From Oceanisphaera avium (GTDB lineage Bacteria; Pseudomonadota; Gammaproteobacteria; Enterobacterales; Aeromonadaceae): a DNA stretch of 64,000 nucleotides. How positions within the stretch are numbered: the first letter of the stretch is position 1; every line of letters starts with the position of its first letter. The notes below the pieces were generated by a model. That model was given only the letters and a program-made list of their open reading frames with translations. It had not been told where the DNA came from and searched no databases. The translations under genes and the position numbers were made by a program. This document shows positions 55,834 to 64,000 of the stretch, one piece after another. Where the stretch lies: assembly GCF_002157875.1 (NCBI RefSeq), contig NZ_CP021376.1, positions 186,001 through 250,000 of the forward strand. Reading direction: 5' to 3'.

Positions 55834-57672
55834 TTGGCAGCATTACAAGCACAATTTATTGTCCCATTAAAAGACTTGCTTCAGCAGCGTTTTGTGCCGC
55901 ATTTACCGTCATTGCTTGGGCAAGGTGGAAGGGAAGATAAACCTAAAAAACAAATTTCTAGGGCTTTTAGTGCTTTCGTACTTCAGCAAAAATTCGATTT
56001 AGACGTAGTGACTGCGGCAAAAGCCGTGGTGGACGACTATGCAGATTATGGTATCGATGCCATCTATTATCACGAAGCTGATCAAACTCTATATTTGGTT
56101 CAGTCAAAAATGAAGGAAGATGCGCAATTCCAATTGGGCGAAGCGCAGGCATTTATTGAAGGCGTAAAATTACTTTTAAACAAGCAATTTCAACGTTTTA
56201 ATCAAAATGTACAAAACCTTCAAACAGAAATAGAAGCCGCATTAGATGAGTGCGAACACATTCAATTGCTTGTCGCATACACAGGTAATGGCATTACTAT
56301 TCAGGCTCAAAACTACCTGAAGCCAGCGATACAAGAGCTGATTGAAGAAGGTGAAGAGCAAATCGCACCAGATTATCAAGAGTACACCGCTACCGAAGTT
56401 GAACAGGCACTTCGCAGTGAACATGCGGTCGATGCTGTAAACGAGCGTGTCGCGGTTTACAAATTTCGCGTGCAAGAGCAACCGCGAAAAGTGGTGTTTG
56501 GTATCGCTAAGTTAACCGACCTTATAGCATTGCACACCACCTACGACCGTAAACTTTACGAAAAAAACATTCGCTACTTTATTGGTGCTGGCAGACGAGG
56601 GGTGAACAAGGCTATTAAAGATACGCTTTTACATGAGCCGGAGAACTTTATTTATCTTAATAACGGCATCACTCTGATTGGTAACACAGTCAAGCCAAAA
56701 GGCAATATTAGAGGGCACACAGGCAGCAAGCATGTTGCAGTCGATGGCCTATCAGTCGTTAATGGCGCACAAACTATTGCCAGTGCTGCGCAGTTTATGC
56801 GTGAAAATCCAGAGGCCGATATTAGCCAAGCCCAAGTGATGGTAACTATTATCAACACGGGTAACGACGCTTTTCACAAGCAAGTAACCAAAGCGCGTAA
56901 CTTACAAAATCCAGTCGATTTAGGCAATTTTGCTGCGCTGGATGATACCCAAGAACGCTTGCGCCAAGAGATCAAAATGTTCGGTGTCGAATATCTCTAC
57001 CGCCCACAACAAACCCCAGCAGCGGGTATTCGCAGTATCACTATCGACACCTTGGCAAAAGCGTTAGCCTGTATGCAAGTTGATGTACGCATGCCTTATC
57101 AGCTAAAAGTAGAGCCAAGCAAATTTACTAACCAAGAAAGCACAGAATACCAAGCCATTTTTAGTGCAGATTTACAGGGTGCCGTCGCCATTAACGCAGT
57201 GAACTGTTGCTTGGCGATACAAGGCTTATGCACTGCCGCGGAGCGCAGTAATCCAAGCCCCGAAAAACTGATCTATCGCCATTTTACTTACTGCATAACC
57301 ACGCTATTAATGGCGCAGTTTAAAGGCGCTATTACTGCCCCCGAGATTACTGAACAAACAGAATTTAAAGGGTTAATTAGTCGCGCCTTTGATGAACTTC
57401 GTCAGCAATTTTTTGATAGTTTTACAGTATTAGCATTAGGCAGTGCGCCGCACGCGTATTTCAAACGCCTTGGCGATACCGCACTCTTAATGAAAACGGT
57501 GTGGATAAATCATTTAAACTTGGCAGAGCACCCTGCTGTGATAGCAAAACAAGAGCGCCTTCAGGCGAACGACCCACACAACCAGAATTTATTCAGTTAT
57601 TTAGCTGAACAAGCACAACGCCGGCAAGGGAAAAACGCACAAGCTGCTAATCGGCAAACACAACCAGCGTAG
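55834..57672 (+). CDS. AIPR family (abortive infection phage resistance) protein
   Basis: About 612 residues. The AIPR domain is marked by YADYGIDAIYYHEADQTLYL then VQSKMKEDAQF, an endonuclease-like strand pair (GIDA ... VQSK), and FIYLNNGITLIGN, VDGLSVVNGAQTIASAA, TKARNLQNPVDLGNFAALD. I prefer TTG 55834, which has AAGGA about 8 bp upstream and gives MAALQAQFIVPLKD; another TTG at 55807 overlaps the Abi gene. AIPR proteins occur in restriction-linked defence loci; the GID/QxK pair suggests nuclease activity, inferred. Confidence 0.85.
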   Translation: MAALQAQFIVPLKDLLQQRFVPHLPSLLGQGGREDKPKKQISRAFSAFVLQQKFDLDVVTAAKAVVDDYADYGIDAIYYHEADQTLYLVQSKMKEDAQFQLGEAQAFIEGVKLLLNKQFQRFNQNVQNLQTEIEAALDECEHIQLLVAYTGNGITIQAQNYLKPAIQELIEEGEEQIAPDYQEYTATEVEQALRSEHAVDAVNERVAVYKFRVQEQPRKVVFGIAKLTDLIALHTTYDRKLYEKNIRYFIGAGRRGVNKAIKDTLLHEPENFIYLNNGITLIGNTVKPKGNIRGHTGSKHVAVDGLSVVNGAQTIASAAQFMRENPEADISQAQVMVTIINTGNDAFHKQVTKARNLQNPVDLGNFAALDDTQERLRQEIKMFGVEYLYRPQQTPAAGIRSITIDTLAKALACMQVDVRMPYQLKVEPSKFTNQESTEYQAIFSADLQGAVAINAVNCCLAIQGLCTAAERSNPSPEKLIYRHFTYCITTLLMAQFKGAITAPEITEQTEFKGLISRAFDELRQQFFDSFTVLALGSAPHAYFKRLGDTALLMKTVWINHLNLAEHPAVIAKQERLQANDPHNQNLFSYLAEQAQRRQGKNAQAANRQTQPA

Positions 57673-57724
57673 CGTGTATAACAAATAAGCTAAGTAATGA
57701 ACACAAAATAAGAGCACAGAAATT

Positions 57725-59380
57725 ATGAGCAAAACCAAATTAGAACTGACCTGGATAGGCAAAAACGAGCGTAAAAAGCTAGAGCCGCGCATTTTATTGG
57801 AAGACCCTAGTAAGTCTTACCATGCAAGCCAAAAAGTCACCGATAACGATATTTTTGATAATAAGCTGATTTTTGGCGATAACTTATTGGCGTTGAAGGC
57901 GTTAGAGCAAGAGTATGCAGGGCAAGTGAAATGTATTTTTATCGATCCTCCGTATAACACTGGCAGCGCTTTTGAACACTACGACGATGGTATTGAGCAT
58001 TCGGTCTGGCTTTCCCTTATGAGTGAACGCTTGAGACTACTGCAAAGACTTTTAAGGCAAGACGGGATCATCTTTATTCAAATAGATGATCGAGAGCATG
58101 CGTATTTAAAAGTTTTATGTGACGAGATTTTCGAAAGAAGGAACTTTATAACATCAGTGACTGTTCAAATGAGTCATTTGAGTGGTGTAAAAATGAGCCA
58201 CGTAGAGAAAAATATCCCTAAGATCAAGGAGCATATACTTGTATATTCGAACTCCCCAGATTTTAAGTTTAATAAAGTCTTCGTTAAAGCTGACTGGGAT
58301 TCAACATTTTCACGTTATCGCAGTTTTCTATCTTGTGAGCCCTCGGAACCAATTGAAACTTGGACTGTAGAACCTTTAGGTGCTGTGATCAAAAGTAAGA
58401 ATTTGTCAGGTGACTCACTAGAGAAGTTTTTATTAAAAAATGCGCATCGTATTTTCAGGACTGCGAGGAACCGTTCCGAAGTATTTATGACTTTACCGAA
58501 AGATGAACAATTTAGAGCTATTAAAACCTCATCAGGATTAGATAAGTATGCATATAAGGGGGAAGAGGTTTTATTTTGCTCTGAAAAGTTAGTCGATATT
58601 GATGGTGAAAATGTACCAGCTAAACCATTAGGTGATATTTGGCTCGATATAGGTATCAACAATTTGCATAACGAAGGCTCTGTGGATTTTAGGAACGGAA
58701 AAAAACCAGAGAAGCTAGTAAAGCGTTGCATAGACCTGAGCACAAATCCTGGCGATCTTGTGCTTGATTCTTTCGGTGGCTCAGGCACAACAGGTGCAGT
58801 TGCACACAAGATGGGACGTCGCTGGATTATGGTTGAATTGGGCGAACATTGTCATACCCATATCATTCCGCGTTTACAAAAAGTCATAGATGGCGAAGAA
58901 CAAGGCGGCATTTCTAAAGCCGTTAACTGGCAAGGTGGTGGTGGCTTCCGTTATTACAAACTTGCTCCCTCGTTGATTGTTAAAGATAAGTTTGGCTTGG
59001 AAGTGATCAACAAAGAGTACAACCCAGAAATGCTTGCTGAAGCCGTTTGTAAATTGGAAGGCTTTACCTATGCGCCATCGGTAGTTGATTGGTGGGATCA
59101 TGGTTACTCAACCGAAACTGACCATATTTACGTTACCACGCAAAGCTTGTCGGTCGAAAAACTAGAAGCATTGTCTGAAGAAGTAGGCAGTGACCGAACC
59201 TTATTGGTGATGTGTGGCGCATTTCGCTGTGAAGTGAGTCGCTTTGCCAATTTAACTCTGAAAAAACTACCTAAAGCTATCTTAGATAAGTGCCAATTTG
59301 GCCAGGACGATTATTCGTTAAATGTGGCCAATTTAACGGATGATGCTTCTGACGAGAGCGACGCACAGCAAGATGATTAA
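57725..59380 (+). CDS. mod: Type III-like DNA methyltransferase (Mod)
   Basis: A 551-residue beta-class N6-adenine methyltransferase. Motif IV FIDPPYNTG (DPPY at 74-77) comes before motif I DSFGGSGTTG (about 348-357), the type III order. Between them residues 130-310 form the probable target-recognition domain, where base composition turns clearly AT-rich (58130-58660), as in exchangeable TRDs. The C-terminus (about 400-551) is a further domain with an acidic end. Followed 20 bp later by the Res-like gene. Recognition sequence unknown. Confidence 0.92.
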   Translation: MSKTKLELTWIGKNERKKLEPRILLEDPSKSYHASQKVTDNDIFDNKLIFGDNLLALKALEQEYAGQVKCIFIDPPYNTGSAFEHYDDGIEHSVWLSLMSERLRLLQRLLRQDGIIFIQIDDREHAYLKVLCDEIFERRNFITSVTVQMSHLSGVKMSHVEKNIPKIKEHILVYSNSPDFKFNKVFVKADWDSTFSRYRSFLSCEPSEPIETWTVEPLGAVIKSKNLSGDSLEKFLLKNAHRIFRTARNRSEVFMTLPKDEQFRAIKTSSGLDKYAYKGEEVLFCSEKLVDIDGENVPAKPLGDIWLDIGINNLHNEGSVDFRNGKKPEKLVKRCIDLSTNPGDLVLDSFGGSGTTGAVAHKMGRRWIMVELGEHCHTHIIPRLQKVIDGEEQGGISKAVNWQGGGGFRYYKLAPSLIVKDKFGLEVINKEYNPEMLAEAVCKLEGFTYAPSVVDWWDHGYSTETDHIYVTTQSLSVEKLEALSEEVGSDRTLLVMCGAFRCEVSRFANLTLKKLPKAILDKCQFGQDDYSLNVANLTDDASDESDAQQDD

Positions 59381-59400
59381 CGGTTAAAAGGATAATTATA

Positions 59401-62139
59401 ATGACCATGGATTTATCAAGCCTAAAACCTGAACAGTTACGCGCCATTAATAACGTAATTGGCCGTTTAAGTTTGCGCCAGCCGCAGCAAGACTCGCTAC
59501 GTGCTTTGGCAGTGGCGATTAGCGCCTCAGAGCATAAACTGCTTAATCCAAAACGCGATGTACCAGAATTATTAGAAACCCTAAAAACGCAGTTCCCTAA
59601 GCTCAGTGATTTTGAGCGTGACTTTCCATCACTCTGTTTTGCCTTGGCAACGGGTGTAGGTAAAACTCGTTTGATGGGCGCATTTATTACCTATTTGTAT
59701 CAGGTGCACGGCATTCGTAATTATTTTGTGTTGGCACCTAATCTAACCATTTATGAAAAATTGATTAGTGATTTCTCACCAGCTTCGCCTAAATATGTGT
59801 TAAAAGGCATTACCGATTTTGTGCTGGCACCGCCAGAAGTGATCACCGGTGATAACTATGAAAGCCGTGGCGCACAGATACAAAGTGACCTATTCGGCTC
59901 AGTGCGTATTAATGTATTCAACATCGCCAAAATTAATACCGAAGTGCGTGGTGGCAAAGCCCCGCGTATTAAGCGTTTAGCGGAAACCCTAGGCGAGAGT
60001 TACTTTGAGTATTTATCGAACTTACCTGATTTAGTGCTATTAATGGACGAATCGCACCGCTACCGTGCCGATGCCGGTATGCGTGCGCTCAATGAGCTCA
60101 ACCCCTTGTTTGCTTTAGAGCTAACGGCAACGCCATTTACAGAGTCAAGCCGCGGTCCGGTACACTTTAAAAACGTGGTGATTGATTATCCTCTAGCCTG
60201 CGCTATGGATGATGGTTTTGTAAAAGAGCCTGCGGTAGTGACTCAGCGTAACTTTGATGCCAGCCAGTATGACAAAGATGAGCTCGAAACCATTAAGTTA
60301 ATGGATGGTATTCGTCTACATGAGCAAACCAAGGTGGATTTAACCACTTATGCACACGAAAACGATGCGAAGTTGGTTAAGCCCTTTATGTTGGTGATTG
60401 CCCGTGATACCACCCATGCCGCAGAGCTGCTAACTAAGCTTGAAAGTGTATTTGAAGGGCGCTACCGCGGCAAAGTGATTCAGGTTGATAGTAGCAAAAA
60501 AGAAGAAGAAACCATTCAGGCACTGCTAAACGTTGAGCATGTGGATGAGCCCACCGAGATTGTGATCCACGTAAACATGCTTAAAGAAGGGTGGGACGTA
60601 ACTAACCTGTACACCATCGTACCGCTGCGTGCCGCCAACGCTAGAACTCTAATTGAACAGTCGATTGGCCGTGGTTTACGTTTACCTTATGGCAAACGTA
60701 CTGGTGTGGAAGCTGTCGACACACTAAGTATTGTCGCCCATGATAAATTCCAGGAAATTGTTGATGAGGCCAACGATCCAAACAATCCACTGCGCCTGAA
60801 AACGCGAGTATTAGATCGCCCAGAAGATGATGTAACCAAACAAAGTGTGCAGATTAAATCGAATCTAGAGCAGCAACTTACTGGCTCAGGTATTACTGCG
60901 ACCGGCGCCGATGGCACTCGTGTGGTACAAGCGTCTAAAGCGACTTACACCACGCAAAATCAACAAACCGTTGCCCGCGCCGCCCTGGATGTCATCAAGC
61001 AATATCAAAGCCGACCAAGTGATGCGCCAACCAGTAGAGCTTTGTTAAATAACGAAGTGAAAGCTCAGATTACTGAGCAGGTTAAAGCTCAGCTAACCCA
61101 AGAACAGCACAAATTGTTTACCAATGAGTCTGTAGATATTGCTGCAATTGTTGAGCAAGTGACGCAGCTAACGGTAGATAACACCATCGATATTCCACGG
61201 ATTATCGTATCGCCATCGGGCGAAGTATGCACAGGCTATCATCCGTTTGATTTGGATATTGCCGCCATTAAAGGCTTAAGGCCAATGGACCGCACTCTCA
61301 TACAACAAAGTTTACAAGACAATCACCAAACCATTCGTGGCGAAGGGGATTCGGGCAACAACGAGCCGGTGAAGCAGAACTACATTTTGAAAAAACTGTT
61401 CGATTACGACGATATTCCTTACGACGAGCAAGCTGAGCTTTTGTTTGATCTAGCTACTCAAGCAGTCAATACACTGGCGGCTGAAAACGAGGAAGATGTG
61501 GTTGAGGACATTCTGCAAAACCAAAGTGATGCTATTGCGAAGTTAATTCATGCGCAACTAAACAACCACTTCTTTGAAGAAGCAACCGAGTACGTCGTCG
61601 ATGTACGTAGTGGCTTTAGCACCCTACGTGAATGTGCCTATACCATAGCCCAAGATCAGCCGGTGCAAAATTACCGTGATACCGTACGCGATGTCAGTCG
61701 CATCAAACAAATGCTCTTTGGCGGTTTTAGCCGTTGTTTATACCCGCTGCAAAAGTTTGACTCAGACACTGAACGCCGTTTTGCGGTGATCTTGGAGCGT
61801 GATTGCGAGAAGTGGTTTAAGCCTGCCAAAGGCCAATTCAAGATGTACTACAAACGCGGTAGTGAGCACCCTGAGTACGTACCGGACTTTGTGGTCGAAA
61901 CCGCAGACTATGTTTTGATGATTGAAACCAAAAGTACACAACATCAGAACCAAGATGGCAGTTGGAGTGAAGAAGTAACAGAAAAATCGCGCAGCGGTGT
62001 GAAGTGGTGTAATCAAGCCAGTGAATACCTAGCCCAATACGACGGTAAGCCTTGGAAGTACTTATTGATCCCGCATGATGCTGTGAAAGAAGCCAACTCG
62101 TTGGATTATTTTGTACAGCAGTTTACTCAAGCGGATTAA
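59401..62139 (+). CDS. res: Type III restriction helicase-nuclease (Res)
   Basis: A 912-residue SF2 translocase. Walker A LATGVGKTRLM (about 81-91), DESH (216-219), LTATPFTESS, helicase C EGWDVTNLYTIVPLRA and IEQSIGRGLRLP. C-terminal nuclease: EYVPDFV (P828, D829) then VLMIETKS (E842, K844), the PD-D/E-X-K arrangement. All expected motifs are present, so it looks intact and active. With Mod it would restrict DNA carrying unmodified sites. A terminator-like hairpin ends the operon. Confidence 0.93.
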   Translation: MTMDLSSLKPEQLRAINNVIGRLSLRQPQQDSLRALAVAISASEHKLLNPKRDVPELLETLKTQFPKLSDFERDFPSLCFALATGVGKTRLMGAFITYLYQVHGIRNYFVLAPNLTIYEKLISDFSPASPKYVLKGITDFVLAPPEVITGDNYESRGAQIQSDLFGSVRINVFNIAKINTEVRGGKAPRIKRLAETLGESYFEYLSNLPDLVLLMDESHRYRADAGMRALNELNPLFALELTATPFTESSRGPVHFKNVVIDYPLACAMDDGFVKEPAVVTQRNFDASQYDKDELETIKLMDGIRLHEQTKVDLTTYAHENDAKLVKPFMLVIARDTTHAAELLTKLESVFEGRYRGKVIQVDSSKKEEETIQALLNVEHVDEPTEIVIHVNMLKEGWDVTNLYTIVPLRAANARTLIEQSIGRGLRLPYGKRTGVEAVDTLSIVAHDKFQEIVDEANDPNNPLRLKTRVLDRPEDDVTKQSVQIKSNLEQQLTGSGITATGADGTRVVQASKATYTTQNQQTVARAALDVIKQYQSRPSDAPTSRALLNNEVKAQITEQVKAQLTQEQHKLFTNESVDIAAIVEQVTQLTVDNTIDIPRIIVSPSGEVCTGYHPFDLDIAAIKGLRPMDRTLIQQSLQDNHQTIRGEGDSGNNEPVKQNYILKKLFDYDDIPYDEQAELLFDLATQAVNTLAAENEEDVVEDILQNQSDAIAKLIHAQLNNHFFEEATEYVVDVRSGFSTLRECAYTIAQDQPVQNYRDTVRDVSRIKQMLFGGFSRCLYPLQKFDSDTERRFAVILERDCEKWFKPAKGQFKMYYKRGSEHPEYVPDFVVETADYVLMIETKSTQHQNQDGSWSEEVTEKSRSGVKWCNQASEYLAQYDGKPWKYLLIPHDAVKEANSLDYFVQQFTQAD

Positions 62140-62163
62140 ACTACAGTTATATTGGTAATGTAG

Positions 62164-62210
62164 GCTCGGCAGTTTAACAACACTAATTCGTTAAACTGCT
62201 GAGCTTTATT
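62164..62210. terminator. Bidirectional hairpin between res and darG
   Basis: GCTCGGCAGTTTAAC (62164-62178) pairs with GTTAAACTGCTGAGC (62190-62204) with one mismatch, followed by TTTATTT. It sits between convergent genes. Confidence 0.8.
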
Positions 62211-62237
62211 TAAATTATTTTTAAAAAACACTGATTT

Positions 62238-63275
62238 TTATGTTATCCATCCTTTATTACTTAGTACTTTTACAGCAAGTGAGATTTGACGAGGGGTAAA
62301 TTGCCGTTTGCGCTCATTCCAAGCATAAGTGTGATTCATAACATCATCTATGGAGCTCACTGGATGGTTTTTCATTACCCAGTGGACCGTTGCAAGCAAC
62401 TCTAAGCCGAATGGAGATTCAAAGCCTTCAACTAACTCGGCTACCTTATCAAAGCGTGCGCTTGTTTCAGGAGAACGCTCCAAAAAATCAGAAGCTTGTT
62501 TGGTAGCTCCTTCTATTAGCATCAATTGTTTAGCTGGTGCATCACCACCATCGGCATAGCCGGATACAAAGTGCCCCTCGATCACATTTAAAACATGGCG
62601 TAGATTTTCTGCATAAGGTCCATAAGGTGCCTGCTTGTACCTTAAACGTAACGGCTCACCCGCTTCTTGCATAAAATACATCAACTTATGCACTTCCAGC
62701 AGGGTAACAAATGGGTCAAGTAAACCTCCAAGGTAGCGTCGCATCAACTCTACTAAAGCCGCACGACCAGCAGTCATCTTTGGTACCTCACGCTTATGGA
62801 CCATTTTTTCTGCACTTGGAGCACCTATCGGTTCGTAAATTGTGATATCAACGTCAGTAAGTGAGCACAAAGCGACTTCTATTCGAGCCTTAACCTCTGA
62901 CCACTCTAGACCACCTAAGCCGCTACCAAGTGGAGGGATGGCAATAGATGAAAGATTGTAATGGCGAATAGTTTCTACTAGTGCTTGAAGGCCCGTTTCT
63001 ATGTCTTCTATTCGACTATTACTACGCCAATGGCGCTTGGTTGGGAAGTTGATTATGTAGCGTGGGTTAGTTAACTGACCACTATCAAATACAAACATTT
63101 TACCAGGTAGCACTTCGTCTCGTTTGCAGGCAGCAGCATAGGCTTTAAAATTATCAGGAAAAGCATTTTTAAACTGAAGTGCCAAGCCACGCCCCATGAT
63201 TCCAACACAGTTTACAGTGTTGATAAGTGCATCGGCATCTGATTGAAAAATATCACCTTTTTTATATTTAATCAT
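62238..63275 (-). CDS. darG: DarG: macro domain antitoxin / DNA ADP-ribosylglycohydrolase
   Basis: About 345 residues from ATG 63275, preceded by TGAGGAGG; an in-frame start at 63293 is unlikely. Macro domain (about 1-150): INTVNCVGIMGRGLALQFK, IINFPTKRHW, PPLGSGLGGLEW. A C-terminal domain (about 165-345: LMRRYLGGLLDPFVTLLEVH, YKQAPYGPYAENLRHVLN) matches the DarG region that sequesters DarT. It reverses DarT's ADP-ribose marks on thymidine. The gene begins 14 bp after the DarT stop. Confidence 0.93.
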   Translation of the reverse strand: MIKYKKGDIFQSDADALINTVNCVGIMGRGLALQFKNAFPDNFKAYAAACKRDEVLPGKMFVFDSGQLTNPRYIINFPTKRHWRSNSRIEDIETGLQALVETIRHYNLSSIAIPPLGSGLGGLEWSEVKARIEVALCSLTDVDITIYEPIGAPSAEKMVHKREVPKMTAGRAALVELMRRYLGGLLDPFVTLLEVHKLMYFMQEAGEPLRLRYKQAPYGPYAENLRHVLNVIEGHFVSGYADGGDAPAKQLMLIEGATKQASDFLERSPETSARFDKVAELVEGFESPFGLELLATVHWVMKNHPVSSIDDVMNHTYAWNERKRQFTPRQISLAVKVLSNKGWIT

Positions 63276-63289
63276 ACTTTCAAACCTCC

Positions 63290-63949
63290 TCAATAATACC
63301 AGTCAGTTTTAATTTCAACTTTAGACTGATGCCCGCCAGCTGCCAGCGCTTGCAACACTTGTTGTTGAACGGCATGAGATTGTACGCCAATACGTTCGAT
63401 CAGTTGCCATGGGAAGCTTTTTTCCATTAAGAATTCAGCTTGCTTTCCCTCTTTAACTCTTGCCGCTACTCCATTCCCACTCCAGCGATGAGTTTGTATC
63501 GCTTCCCAGTTCAGCTCATTTAATTGCGCTACGCTAGCTCGGTCTTCGAAGTAGTAGGCCCCTGCATTTGATAATGTAAAAGCCCAACGAGTATTGTGAT
63601 TTTCAGCCCAATCAATAGCGTCGTATAAATCAGCTTCAAGGTGAATTATTGGCTCCTGCCCACTGCGGTAGCTAAGTTCAGAGTGATTACTTTGGTAGAG
63701 TAGATAAAGCATTATGGATCTTGGGCAAAAGTAAAATGGTACGCAGCCACCCACATAGAGATCAGGATAATTAGTCAACGTTAAGTCATTCAACCGGCGT
63801 TGTTTGATGCTGCTCATACCTATGTTGGTTCCACTTGGAGCAAGGCTAGTGATTGTTGCATCACACCATAAGTACTGATCAGCAAGGATCGAGCATAAGC
63901 GATCAATGTGCACGATATGATATATTTTTGGCCTATGCGGTACAGTCAC
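63290..63949 (-). CDS. darT: DarT: DNA ADP-ribosyltransferase toxin
   Basis: A 219-residue DUF4433/DarT enzyme that ADP-ribosylates single-stranded DNA thymidine with NAD+. Visible segments: IYHIVHIDRLCSILADQYLW, GCVPFYFCPRSIMLYLLY, and catalytic KQAEFLMEKSFPW (Glu172) near the C-terminus. GTG start at 63949 with GAGG upstream. Toxin first, antitoxin second on the reverse strand. The upstream promoter is in the last 51 bp of the window. Confidence 0.92.
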   Translation of the reverse strand: MTVPHRPKIYHIVHIDRLCSILADQYLWCDATITSLAPSGTNIGMSSIKQRRLNDLTLTNYPDLYVGGCVPFYFCPRSIMLYLLYQSNHSELSYRSGQEPIIHLEADLYDAIDWAENHNTRWAFTLSNAGAYYFEDRASVAQLNELNWEAIQTHRWSGNGVAARVKEGKQAEFLMEKSFPWQLIERIGVQSHAVQQQVLQALAAGGHQSKVEIKTDWYY

Positions 63950-64000
63950 GCCTACCTCTACTATGAATTATGCATTACTTGCAGTCTGAGCTTAGCTAGC

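Noticed and set aside
57725..62139. DISARM or BREX system
   Set aside because: No DrmA/DrmB/DrmC, PglZ or BrxC-like proteins are present; Mod and Res have type III architecture.

Overview
The window looks like a chromosome segment of a marine-type gammaproteobacterium. The trp, cmo, ruv, tol-pal, nadA and pho/pst genes occur as full-length housekeeping genes in gammaproteobacterial order, including tol-pal/cpoB, a Lys/Val tRNA array and then nadA, as in Escherichia coli. An Aeromonadales relative (Oceanisphaera/Oceanimonas-like) would fit, but that is an impression from sequence character, not a computed placement.

Positions 1-40285 are core chromosome. The left end is a reverse-strand trp operon (trpL attenuator, trpE, trpGD fusion, trpC running off the window), divergent from rnm(yciV)-yciO-rluB. 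A reverse-strand block follows: a RimK-like ATP-grasp ligase, an inactive-transglutaminase membrane protein and a retropepsin-like lipoprotein, then cmoB-cmoA and a DUF72 gene. Next come a MATE exporter, aspS-nudB-yebC-ruvC-ruvA-ruvB and ybgC-tolQRAB-pal-cpoB. After these lie eleven tRNA genes (five Lys-UUU, six Val-UAC, partly in exact 198-bp and 128-bp tandem units), nadA, phoB-phoR, and pstS-pstC-pstA-pstB-phoU with three Pho-box regions. rdgC and two GNAT genes close the core.

Positions 40286-64000 are an integrated element. It begins with the 3' half of a tRNA-Pro(GGG) gene, the left attachment site, followed by 10-bp-phased short repeats and a tyrosine integrase. The element's own genes are an unknown protein, a Gp2/YagK-type HUH-like replication protein, an AlpA regulator, a decayed DUF932 gene, a YqaJ exonuclease, a Gp3-like protein, an LRAT-fold protein, RadC and a frameshifted small gene. 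The right end of the element is outside the window.

The element carries a defence cargo. It has a toxin-antitoxin-SecB chaperone (TAC) module, then a tightly packed same-strand operon of a small HTH protein, a SNF2-type helicase, a possible 54-residue ORF, an Abi_2/HEPN protein, an AIPR protein, a type III Mod methyltransferase and a type III Res helicase-nuclease. A convergent DarT-DarG DNA ADP-ribosylation module follows. The six-gene helicase-Abi-AIPR-Mod-Res operon is the best candidate for an undescribed composite defence system. There is also an unexplained secreted protein made of three near-identical 38-residue repeats.
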